The notes: generated by a model from the letters alone, not told the origin. A stretch of DNA of 6,106 bases from Actinomycetota bacterium (GCA_016870695.1 VGAV01000158.1:1-6106); one strand, 5' to 3'; shown: positions 1 through 5,376, counted from the stretch's first letter. Numbers and translations are program-made.

Positions 1-290
1 TTCGCGAAGACCTGGACGATGACGATGCCGGCGATGAGGGCCACCAGCACCTGCCAGGACTGCAGGCCGAGCGCGAACAGCGAGCCGGCCGTGACGTAGC
101 CGCCGACGGAGTGCACGTCGCTCATCCAGAACGCGAAGATGTTGTAGCTCGACCACTTCTGCTTCCGCAGCGGGGCGAGGTCTTCGTTGGCGAGTCGGTC
201 GTCGTACTGCGGCTTCATGTTGCCGCCCCCGTGGGGGTGTCCGGCCGCCTCCACGAGATCGTGGGGACCGGTGAGCGGTGTCGTGGTCAT
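1..290 (-). CDS. NCS1-family nucleobase/allantoin-type permease, N-terminal 96 residues (runs off left edge)
   Basis: This is the start of a membrane symporter of the nucleobase:cation symporter-1 family, which imports purines, pyrimidines, allantoin or hydantoins with a cation. The start is the ATG at 290-288, preceded by GAGAGGA at 302-296 with a 5-base gap. The 96 visible codons give a soluble N-terminus of about 45 residues with the family-like segment LANEDLAPLRKQKW. Next come the first membrane helix region (YNIFAFWMSDVHSVGGYV, residues about 49-66) and a second hydrophobic stretch (about 70-96). The layout resembles allantoin permease YbbW, where a W-x-x-[FY]-N-x-F motif enters helix 1. 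The gene diverges from the XRE-cupin regulator and lies beside urate-degradation genes, so urate, allantoin or another purine-related compound is the likely cargo. The substrate cannot be read from this fragment. A second Met at residue 25 is a possible but less well supported start. Confidence 0.85.
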   Translation of the reverse strand, partial: MTTTPLTGPHDLVEAAGHPHGGGNMKPQYDDRLANEDLAPLRKQKWSSYNIFAFWMSDVHSVGGYVTAGSLFALGLQSWQVLVALIAGIVIVQVFA

Positions 291-352
291 GTCTTTCCTC
301 TCAGGACGATGGATGCCACGACGTGGAGTCCGCGGCCAGAGTGGTGCACTGA

Positions 353-372
353 TGTGAAGTTATGGGTTCACA
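353..372. promoter_or_regulatory. Putative operator O1, inverted repeat TGTGAAGT-N6-TTCACA
   Basis: The sequence reads TGTGAA (353-358), an 8-base spacer, then TTCACA (367-372), a perfect 6-bp inverted repeat. The same element recurs at 406-425, including the two bases GT after the left arm. A weak minus-strand -10 candidate, TAACTT at 362-357, lies inside it, so a bound protein could block transcription of the permease. The inferred binder is the XRE-cupin regulator encoded next door. Confidence 0.6.
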
Positions 373-405
373 CAACCCCGGCCGGTTTCGCCCGTGTAAC
401 GAGCA

Positions 406-425
406 TGTGAAGTCGGTCCTTCACA
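406..425. promoter_or_regulatory. Putative operator O2, second copy of TGTGAAGT-N6-TTCACA
   Basis: TGTGAA (406-411), an 8-base spacer starting GT, and TTCACA (420-425) repeat O1 with the same arm and spacer length. The two copies start 53 bp apart, which is five turns of B-DNA, so proteins bound at both would sit on the same face of the helix. O2 ends 13 bases before the TAGACT -10 box of the regulator and therefore covers its -35 region. This suggests autoregulation and possibly co-operative binding or looping with O1. Confidence 0.62.
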
Positions 426-438
426 CCACGGTCGCTCC

Positions 439-444
439 TAGACT
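439..444 (+). promoter_or_regulatory. -10 box (TAGACT) of a probable leaderless promoter for the XRE-cupin gene
   Basis: TAGACT fits the actinobacterial TAnnnT -10 pattern. It ends 6 bases before the ATG at 451, so transcription would start at or beside the A of the start codon. No Shine-Dalgarno precedes that ATG, consistent with a leaderless transcript. No good -35 hexamer is seen at standard spacing, where operator O2 lies instead. Confidence 0.5.
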
Positions 445-450
445 CGGGGC

Positions 451-1041
451 ATGTCGTCGCCCGCTACCGAGGCCCCCGCGAGCGTCGGGACGCGGATCCG
501 CGAGCTCCGGCAGGCGCGCGGCATTTCGGCCCGTGCTCTCGCCGCTGCCCTGGACATCTCCCCCAGCGCCGTCTCGCAGATCGAGCGCGGGGTCCTGCAG
601 CCGAGCGTCTCGCGGCTCATCGCCATCACCGACGCCCTCGGCGTCCCCCTCGTGGCGGCTTTCGATCCGGCATCCGGTCGCCCGTCCGAACCGGTGGGAC
701 CGTCCGGCTTCACGCTGCAGCGTGCGGGGCAGTCGGCCGACATCGTCCTGGACAGCGGGGTGTCCTTCCGGCGGCTCACCCCCGGCACCTCGCCCGGCGT
801 CGACTACTTCGAGTCGATCTACCCGCCGGGGGCGTCCGCGCACGGGGCCGACGGACTGTTCCACCACGAGGGCTACGAGGTCGGCACCGTCGTCGCCGGC
901 GAGCTCACCATCGACTTCGAGACCGAGCGCGTCGTCCTCCGCGCCGGCGACGCCATCAGCTACCCCTGCTCCGTGCCCCACCGGCTGCACAACGCCGGGG
1001 ACATGGATGCCGTGGCGCACTGGCTCATCGTCCACGCCTGA
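451..1041 (+). CDS. XRE-family HTH transcriptional regulator with C-terminal cupin domain
   Basis: This 196-residue cytosolic DNA-binding regulator probably senses a small molecule. Residues about 12-66 form an XRE/HTH_3 domain (VGTRIRELRQARGISARAL, then ALDISPSAVSQIERG as the helix-turn-helix and PSVSRLIAITDALGV). Residues about 100-195 form a cupin barrel. Motif 1 is around H138, H139 and E143 (HHEGYEVGTVVAGEL), and motif 2 is AGDAISYPCSVPHRLHNAG with H177 and H180. This two-domain layout is standard for the family. The ATG at 451 is chosen because the HTH starts close behind it and the -10 box at 439-444 fits leaderless transcription; there is no Shine-Dalgarno. The gene lies between a divergent permease and the urate operon, next to paired operators, so it is the likely local regulator and probably autoregulated. 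The ligand is unknown. Urate, allantoin or the permease substrate are guesses from context. Confidence 0.9.
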   Translation: MSSPATEAPASVGTRIRELRQARGISARALAAALDISPSAVSQIERGVLQPSVSRLIAITDALGVPLVAAFDPASGRPSEPVGPSGFTLQRAGQSADIVLDSGVSFRRLTPGTSPGVDYFESIYPPGASAHGADGLFHHEGYEVGTVVAGELTIDFETERVVLRAGDAISYPCSVPHRLHNAGDMDAVAHWLIVHA

Positions 1042-1057
1042 GCCGCACTGTTGCGCG

Positions 1058-1107
1058 GCCGCGGGTGCTCGCAGCCGCGGGTGGTGCCCGTCGCGCGGCC
1101 GCGGGTG
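1058..1107. repeat. Three direct copies of GCCGCGGGTG
   Basis: The 10-mer GCCGCGGGTG occurs at 1058-1067, 1074-1083 and 1098-1107 in the spacer after the regulator. Copies 1 and 3 share a longer match (GCGCGGCCGCGGGTG, at 1053-1067 and 1093-1107). The copies are unevenly spaced (16 and 24 bases) and lead directly into the 20-bp repeats at 1111. No function is evident, and in GC-rich DNA part of this could be low-complexity drift. Confidence 0.45.
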
Positions 1108-1110
1108 GCC

Positions 1111-1170
1111 CCGGGGCCACTTTGCGCACACCGGGGCCACTTTGCGCGCCCCCGGGCCACTTCGACGCAG
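1111..1170. repeat. Three tandem 20-bp repeats with core GGGGCCACTTTGCGC
   Basis: The units are 1111-1130, 1131-1150 and 1151-1170 with an exact 20-bp period. Units 1 and 2 share their first 17 bases (CCGGGGCCACTTTGCGC). Unit 3 is degenerate, keeping GGGCCACTT. They lie in the 216-bp gap between the regulator and uraD, about 75 bp upstream of the uraD promoter. The core CCACTTTGCGCA also resembles a segment of the repeat family at 3301-3477, read on the minus strand. This looks like a dispersed intergenic element typical of this genome rather than an operator, but binding-site function is not excluded. Confidence 0.75.
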
Positions 1171-1244
1171 CGACGCGCCCCCGAAATGTTTCCCACAGCA
1201 ACATCGCCGACACATCGCGCCACAGCGCCGTAACGCACGCGGCC

Positions 1245-1250
1245 TAGCGT
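1245..1250 (+). promoter_or_regulatory. -10 box (TAGCGT) of a probable leaderless promoter for uraD-uraH-hpxO
   Basis: TAGCGT sits in the context CCTAGCGT, closely matching CCTAGACT before the regulator. It ends 7 bases before the ATG at 1258, so the transcript would begin at about that ATG. No Shine-Dalgarno is present. This argues for ATG 1258 over the in-frame GTG at 1249, which overlaps the -10 box itself. I see no copy of the TGTGAA/TTCACA operator here. Confidence 0.5.
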
Positions 1251-1257
1251 GGACGGC

Positions 1258-1785
1258 ATGCACCTCTCCGACTTCAACGTCGCCGACGACGCGGAAGCCG
1301 TCGCCGTCGTGCGCGTCTGGGCCGACGTCCCGGGGTGGGTCGACGCCGTCGTCGCGGCCCGCCCGTACGCCGACGTCGACGCCCTCGCCTCCTACGCCGG
1401 CGCCCTCGCCGAGGCCTGGTCCCCCGACGACCTCGCCGCTGCGCTGCACGCCCACCCCCGCATCGGGGCGAAGGTCGCCGGCGACGGCGCCGAGGCCGCG
1501 GCATCCCGTCGGGAACAGGGTTCGATGAGCACCGCCGCCGACGCCGATGTCGCCGCGATCGCCGCCGGGAACGCCGCGTACGAGGAGCGGTTCGGACGGG
1601 TCTTCCTCATCCGCGCCGCCGGTCGCACCCCCGGCGAGATGCGCGCCGAGCTGGAGCGCCGGCTGCAGAACACCCCCGACGCCGAGATGATCGAGGCGAC
1701 ACGGCAGCTCGCGGAGATCGCGCTGCTGCGCCTGCGCACCACGTTCGCCGAGGACGCCACGGCAGAACCGGAGCCCGCGGAATGA
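1258..1785 (+). CDS. uraD: 2-oxo-4-hydroxy-4-carboxy-5-ureidoimidazoline (OHCU) decarboxylase
   Basis: UraD catalyses the last step from urate to (S)-allantoin, decarboxylating OHCU so that only the S isomer of allantoin is formed. The 175 residues match the usual 160-180 of the all-helical family. Visible hallmarks are the catalytic HPRIG motif (H66), the S-x-x-E-Q motif (S83, E86, Q87), and N-x-x-Y-x-x-x-F-G (N105, Y108, F112, G113) leading into FLIRAAGRTPGEM. The C-terminal helix is rich in Leu, Ile and Arg, as in homologues. The start at ATG 1258 gives a natural N-terminus (MHLSDFNVAD) and fits the promoter at 1245-1250. A GTG at 1249 would add three residues and has no ribosome binding site. 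The stop overlaps the uraH start by 4 bp (ATGA), so the two are translationally coupled. The last ten residues, acidic and proline-rich, are probably a disordered tail. Confidence 0.93.
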   Translation: MHLSDFNVADDAEAVAVVRVWADVPGWVDAVVAARPYADVDALASYAGALAEAWSPDDLAAALHAHPRIGAKVAGDGAEAAASRREQGSMSTAADADVAAIAAGNAAYEERFGRVFLIRAAGRTPGEMRAELERRLQNTPDAEMIEATRQLAEIALLRLRTTFAEDATAEPEPAE

Positions 1786-2102
1786 CCCACCTCACCACGC
1801 ACGTCCTGGATGCCGCGACGGGAACGCCCGCGTCCGGCGTCGCGGTCACCCTCGCGCACCTGGACGGACCGACCATCGACTCCGCGACGACGGACGACGA
1901 CGGCCGCCTGGCCCTCGGCCCCGACCGGCTGGAGGACGGCGACTACGCGTTGACCTTCGGCACGGGCCCCTACTTCCGGGAGCGGGGCGTCGCGTCGTTC
2001 CATCCCGTCGCGACGATCGCGTTCACCGTCTCGGGCGAGGCGCACCTGCACGTGCCGCTGCTGCTGAGCCCCTTCGCCTACTCGACCTACCGCGGCAGCT
2101 GA
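1782..2102 (+). CDS. uraH: 5-hydroxyisourate hydrolase (transthyretin-like)
   Basis: UraH opens 5-hydroxyisourate, the product of urate oxidation, to OHCU, which UraD then decarboxylates. The 106-residue protein ends in YRGS, the C-terminal tetrapeptide that separates true HIU hydrolases from transthyretin. It begins with LTTHVLDAATGTPASGV, carrying active-site His7. It also has the expected Arg (R42 in DDDGRLALG) and the second catalytic His (H90 in HLHVPLLLSPFAYSTYRGS). The family forms a cytosolic tetramer of transthyretin-like barrels. The start is the ATG at 1782, overlapping the uraD stop by 4 bp. Only 8 bp follow before hpxO. The GAGGAG that probably serves as the hpxO ribosome binding site overlaps this gene's stop codon. 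All catalytic positions look intact. Confidence 0.95.
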   Translation: MTHLTTHVLDAATGTPASGVAVTLAHLDGPTIDSATTDDDGRLALGPDRLEDGDYALTFGTGPYFRERGVASFHPVATIAFTVSGEAHLHVPLLLSPFAYSTYRGS

Positions 2103-2110
2103 GGAGCGTC

Positions 2111-3295
2111 ATGAAGGTCATCGTCATCGGCGCCGGCGTCGGCGGTACGTCCGCGGCGCTCGCGCTGCAGAAGCTCGGCCACGACGTCGTCGTCTACGAC
2201 CGCATGCGCGAGAACCGCCCCGTCGGCGCGGCCCTGTCGCTGTGGTCGAACGGCGTCAAGGTGCTCAACTGGCTGGGTCTCGGCCCGCAGGTCGCCGCCC
2301 TCGGCGGCCTGATGGACGACATGGCTTACTACGACGGCCACACCGGCGAGGAGCTGTGCCGCTTCAGTCTCGCCCCGGTCACGGCGCAGACCGGTCAGCG
2401 CCCCTACCCCGTCGCACGCGCCGACCTGCAGCAGCTCATGATGGATTGCGTCGGCCCGACGAACATCCGCCTCGGCAAGCAGCTGGTGGGTCTCGCCGAC
2501 GACGGCGTCACGGTCACCGCCACCTTCGCCGACGGCTCCACGGACACGGCCGACATGCTCATCGGCGCGGACGGCGCCCGGTCGATCGTCCGCGACTACG
2601 TCACCGAGCCCGGTGGCATCCGTCCGGAACGCCGCTACTCCGGCTACGTCAACTTCAACGGCCTCGTCGCCGCGGACGAGCGCATCGGCCCCCTCGACCA
2701 GTGGACCACCTACGTCGGCGACGGCAAGCGCTGCGCGGTGATGCCGGTGGCGGGCGACCGCTTCTACTTCTTCGTCGACGTGCCCGGACCGTCGGGCGTG
2801 ATCGAGGACCGCATGGCGGCCCTGGAGGACGCGTTCGGATCGTGGGGTGCGCCGGGCGTGCGCGCGCTGCTGGACGGCATCGACCCGGACGAGTCGCTGA
2901 ACCGCGTCGAGATCTGGGACATCGACCCGTTCGACACGTGGGTGCGCGGACGCGTGGCGATCCTCGGCGATGCCGCCCACAACACCGCGCCGGACATCGG
3001 CCAGGGGGCGTGCTCGGCGCTGGAGGACAGTTTCGCGCTCGGCATCGTCTTCGCGACGTCGACCCTCGGCATCGAGGACTCGCTGAGGCGCTACGCGCGC
3101 ATCCGTGCCGAGCGGGCGGGCGACCTGGTGCTGCGGGCGCGCAAGCGCGCCCACGAGACGCACGCCTTCGACGTGGCCGCGACGCAGGCCTGGTACGACG
3201 GCCTGCGGCACGAGGACGGGACCGGCGTCATCCGGGGCATCGTCGGGAACATCGAAGGAAGCCCGGTCGAGCTGGGGGCGAGCGTCCTGCGCTGA
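2111..3295 (+). CDS. hpxO: FAD-dependent urate hydroxylase (HpxO-type)
   Basis: HpxO is a cytosolic class A flavin monooxygenase that uses NAD(P)H and O2 to hydroxylate urate to 5-hydroxyisourate, replacing cofactor-free uricase. The 394 residues are close to Klebsiella HpxO in length and, from memory of that sequence, in detail. Shared segments include the Rossmann motif GAGVGG (8-13), PVGAALSLW-NGVK (37-50), FSLAP, RPYPVARADLQ, the DG motif GADGARS (152-158), YVNFNGLV, DQWTT-VG-GKR and GDAAHNTAPDIGQG (286-299, FAD binding). R207 (in GDGKR) and Y219 (in RFYFF) align with HpxO R204 and Y216, the residues known to position urate. The start at ATG 2111 follows GAGGAG (2101-2106) by 4 bases. It is the third gene of uraD-uraH-hpxO, and its neighbours supply the next two steps. 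The C-terminus (about 375-394) is less conserved. Confidence 0.92.
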   Translation: MKVIVIGAGVGGTSAALALQKLGHDVVVYDRMRENRPVGAALSLWSNGVKVLNWLGLGPQVAALGGLMDDMAYYDGHTGEELCRFSLAPVTAQTGQRPYPVARADLQQLMMDCVGPTNIRLGKQLVGLADDGVTVTATFADGSTDTADMLIGADGARSIVRDYVTEPGGIRPERRYSGYVNFNGLVAADERIGPLDQWTTYVGDGKRCAVMPVAGDRFYFFVDVPGPSGVIEDRMAALEDAFGSWGAPGVRALLDGIDPDESLNRVEIWDIDPFDTWVRGRVAILGDAAHNTAPDIGQGACSALEDSFALGIVFATSTLGIEDSLRRYARIRAERAGDLVLRARKRAHETHAFDVAATQAWYDGLRHEDGTGVIRGIVGNIEGSPVELGASVLR

Positions 3296-3300
3296 GAGGG

Positions 3301-3477
3301 CCCCGCAGGAATGTCCCACAATGTGCGACGAAGCGGGGCCTGTCCTGCACATAGTGGGACACGGCAGCAGCGGCAGGGACACAGGGGCGGCGGCTCCCCA
3401 CAGGCATGTCCCACAATGTGCGACGAAGCGGGGCCTGTCCTGCACAAAGTGGGACACGCCAGCAGCGGCAGGGGCAC
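3301..3477. repeat. Two direct 82-bp copies of a palindromic intergenic repeat
   Basis: Copy 1 (3301-3382) and copy 2 (3396-3477) match at 77 of 82 positions by my alignment, with a 95-bp period. Each contains a long inverted repeat: left arm TGTCCCACAATGTGC (3312-3326; 3407-3421) and right arm at 3347-3361 and 3442-3456. The arms have one mismatch in copy 1 and two in copy 2, around a 20-base loop. In copy 1, GGCCCCGC (3299-3306) can alternatively pair with GCGGGGCC (3333-3340). The hairpins start just after the hpxO stop and could attenuate or end transcription, but no T-run follows. There is no coding sense on either strand. They look like REP/MITE-like non-autonomous elements duplicated in place. 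Confidence 0.85.
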
Positions 3478-3582
3478 CGCAAGGGCGGCAGGCCACCCCG
3501 GCGTGTGTCGGCGTGTGACAGGGGCACGCTGACGAGCGACATCGGGCGTGACAGCGTGGGGGGAGGCATCCATCACCCCTCT

Positions 3583-3588
3583 GGAGAG
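3583..3588 (+). promoter_or_regulatory. Ribosome binding site deciding the GTG start of the AhpD-like gene
   Basis: GGAGAG precedes the GTG at 3592 at a good distance (GGAG ends 5 bases before it), and the conserved protein begins right there. The reading frame stays open upstream into the repeats at 3406, but that part reads as repeat sequence, not protein. Between 3478 and 3582 I see no convincing promoter. The best is GTGACA at 3548-3553 with a poor CATCAC 17 bases on. Confidence 0.6.
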
Positions 3589-3591
3589 AAC

Positions 3592-3942
3592 GTGACCGAG
3601 TACTTCGACCGCACCGCCGACAAGACCTACACCAAGGTCTACAAGGCCGAGACGCCCGACATCCTCGCCGCGTTCGCCGCGTTCGACCAGGCGGTGTTCG
3701 CCCCGGAGGGCCGCGCGATCCCGTTGAAGTACCGCGAGCTCATCGCCCTCGCCGTCGGCATCACCACCCAGTGCGTGTTCTGCATCGACGGGCACTCGCA
3801 GAACGCGGTCAGGGCGGGCGCCACCGAGGCGGAGCTCGCCGAGGCGGCCTGGGTCGCGACTGCGATCCGCGCGGGCGGCGGCTACGCGCACGGGCGCCTT
3901 GCGTTCAAGCTCGCCGACGACGCCCGCCCGCACCAGCACTGA
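3592..3942 (+). CDS. Carboxymuconolactone decarboxylase/AhpD-like small CxxC protein
   Basis: This 116-residue helical protein belongs to the AhpD-like/CMD family. Its members act as peroxidatic or thiol-disulfide oxidoreductases when they keep the CxxC-x3-H motif. Here the motif is QCVFCIDGHSQNAVRAGAT with C61, C64 and H68, and E49 (KYREL) lies where the family often has a helper Glu. This supports a redox role rather than true carboxymuconolactone decarboxylation, which does not use a CxxC. The length fits the single-domain members, which form trimers or hexamers. The start is GTG 3592, set by GGAGAG at 3583. The stop overlaps the next start (TGATG), so it is co-translated with the M20 hydrolase. 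That tight link to a metallohydrolase is unexplained. Partner and substrate are unknown, and the link to urate metabolism is only positional. HpxO-type monooxygenases can leak peroxide, so a protective role is a speculative option. Confidence 0.85.
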   Translation: MTEYFDRTADKTYTKVYKAETPDILAAFAAFDQAVFAPEGRAIPLKYRELIALAVGITTQCVFCIDGHSQNAVRAGATEAELAEAAWVATAIRAGGGYAHGRLAFKLADDARPHQH

Positions 3943-5231
3943 TGGCATCCGTCGTCTCCCCGCTCGAGGCCGAGGCGCTGGAGTTCATCCGCGCGCTCAT
4001 CCGCATCGACAGCGTCAACACCGGCGAGGCCGCGACGATCGGGGACGGCGAGACCCGCGCCGCGCTCTTCGTGAAGGAGCGCCTCGAGGAGGTCGGGTAC
4101 GAGACGGTCCTCGTCGAACCGCGCCCCGGGCGGGCGAGCCTGATCGCGCGTCTGGCGGGGGCGGATCCGGATGCCGGTGCCCTCGTCGCCCATGCCCACC
4201 TCGACGTCGTGCCGGTCGAGGCGGAGAACTGGTCGTACCCGCCGTTCGGCGCCGAGATCCACGACGGCATGCTCTACGGACGCGGCGCGGTGGACATGAA
4301 GGACTTCGCGGGGATGCTGCTCGCGATCGCGCGCGCCTTCCGGCGCGAGGGGGTCGTCCCCCGCCGCGACCTGATCTTCGCGTTCTTCGCCGACGAGGAG
4401 GCCGGCGGCGTCTGGGGCGCCCGCTGGATCGTCGAGAACCGTCCCGAGCTGTTCGCCGGGGCGACCGAGGCGCTCAGCGAGGTCGGCGGCTTCTCCCTGC
4501 CGCTGCCCGACGACCGCCGCGCCTACCTCGTCGCCACCGCCGAGAAGGGCGTGACCTGGGCCACGCTCACCGCGCGCGGGCACGCCGCGCACGGGTCGCT
4601 CCCCACGGCCGACAACGCCGTCGTGCGCGTCGCGCAGGCTGTCGCCGCGGTCGGCGCGCACCGGTTCCCGGTCGTCCGCACGGCCACGCTCGAGCGGTTC
4701 CTCGACCTCTACGCCCGGGCGGGCGGCGATGTCGACGACCTCGGGTTCGCGGCATCCCTCCTGGATGCCGGGATGCGCACGACCGCGTCGCCGACCGTGC
4801 TGCAGGCGGGCGGGAAGACGAACGTCATCCCCTCGTCGGCCTCGGCGCGACTGGACATCCGTGTGCTTCCCGGGCAGGACGACGCCCTGCGGGCGCAGCT
4901 CGCCGAGATCGTCGGTCCCGACATCGAGATCGCGTGGGGGCGCGAGGTGCGGGCGATCGAGTCGCCCGTGGACGCCCGGCTCGTCGGCATCCTGCAGGAG
5001 GCCGTCTCGGCGGAGGACCCGGGCGGAACCGTCGTGCCGTACCTGCTGCCGGCCAGCACGGACAACAAGCACCTGGCCCGGCTCGGCATCCGCGGCTACG
5101 GCTTCGTGCCGCTCCGCGTGCCGGCGGACTTCGACGTGTTCGGGCAGTTCCACACGGCTGACGAGCACGTCCCGATCGAGGCCCTGCACTTCGGCACCCG
5201 GGTGACCGCGCGGATCCTGCGCGACGCCTGA
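3942..5231 (+). CDS. M20-family metallohydrolase (ArgE/DapE/CPG2-like), substrate unknown
   Basis: This 429-residue zinc-dependent amidohydrolase or peptidase has the full M20 metal site. Motif HAHLDVVP gives ligand H86 and catalytic D88. GRGAVDMK gives bridging D118. DEEAGG gives general base E152 and ligand E153. ALSEVGG gives E180, where the family usually has NEGG, and FHTADEHVPIE gives ligand H404. The dimerisation lid (about 195-310) carries GHAAHGSLP with its conserved His. The W-S-Y-P-P-F-x-A-x-x-x-D-G stretch is typical of the ArgE/CPG2/PM20D1 branch, which removes acyl groups or cleaves small peptides. It is not typical of the allantoate amidohydrolase branch. No signal peptide is seen, so it acts in the cytosol. 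The ATG at 3942 overlaps the stop of the AhpD-like gene by one base and has no Shine-Dalgarno, implying reinitiation. A role in nitrogen salvage next to the urate operon is plausible but unproven. Confidence 0.9.
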   Translation: MASVVSPLEAEALEFIRALIRIDSVNTGEAATIGDGETRAALFVKERLEEVGYETVLVEPRPGRASLIARLAGADPDAGALVAHAHLDVVPVEAENWSYPPFGAEIHDGMLYGRGAVDMKDFAGMLLAIARAFRREGVVPRRDLIFAFFADEEAGGVWGARWIVENRPELFAGATEALSEVGGFSLPLPDDRRAYLVATAEKGVTWATLTARGHAAHGSLPTADNAVVRVAQAVAAVGAHRFPVVRTATLERFLDLYARAGGDVDDLGFAASLLDAGMRTTASPTVLQAGGKTNVIPSSASARLDIRVLPGQDDALRAQLAEIVGPDIEIAWGREVRAIESPVDARLVGILQEAVSAEDPGGTVVPYLLPASTDNKHLARLGIRGYGFVPLRVPADFDVFGQFHTADEHVPIEALHFGTRVTARILRDA

Positions 5232-5243
5232 CCCCGGATGCCG

Positions 5244-5260
5244 CGGGGGCCCGGCCCCCG
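5244..5260 (+). terminator. Short GC hairpin after the M20 gene (weak candidate)
   Basis: CGGGGGC (5244-5250) pairs with GCCCCCG (5254-5260) around a 3-base loop, starting 12 bases after the stop at 5231. It has no T-run, so it is a weak terminator candidate. The larger hairpin at 5377-5421 is better. The rest of 5261-5376 shows nothing else I can name. Confidence 0.35.
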
Positions 5261-5376
5261 GGGGCGGGGGTGGGCTCGGTGCCGTGCTCCGGTGAGAGCG
5301 GGTCCGACCCGGGCACGCAGCAGCGCACACGCCGTGAGGTGCGCGGTTCCTCCGGAGCCCTGCATGCGGCGGGCAC

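Noticed and set aside
353..425. CRP/FNR-type sites from the TGTGA...TCACA half-sites
   Set aside because: The CRP spacing is N6 between TGTGA and TCACA. Here it is N10 in both copies, so a CRP site is unlikely.
421..1455. Long antisense open frame of 344 codons over the regulator and uraD
   Set aside because: It is a shadow frame of high-GC genes, with low-complexity Arg/Gly/Asp-rich protein, no family resemblance, and it spans an intergenic repeat region.
3301..3477. CRISPR array
   Set aside because: There are only two 82-bp units with a 13-bp gap and internal palindromes. This is not a repeat-spacer pattern, and no cas genes are present.
2087..3496. Antisense open frame of 469 codons over hpxO and the repeats
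   Set aside because: It mirrors the third-position GC bias of hpxO. The protein is compositionally biased and its N-terminal part is simply translated repeat DNA.
3228..3569. Minus-strand frame with a repeated peptide (LCAGQAPLRRTLWD twice) over the 82-bp repeats
   Set aside because: The repetition comes from the DNA repeat itself, there is no ribosome binding site at its start, and the frame runs into the end of hpxO.
3592..3942. True 4-carboxymuconolactone decarboxylase of aromatic breakdown
   Set aside because: It has the CxxC-x3-H motif of AhpD-like redox proteins, and no protocatechuate-pathway genes are nearby.
3942..5231. Allantoate amidohydrolase (allC) to continue the urate pathway
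   Set aside because: The W-S-Y-P-P-F...DG-L-Y-GRGA-DMK layout is that of ArgE/CPG2-type M20 enzymes. The carbamoylase/AllC branch has a different motif set around the metal site.
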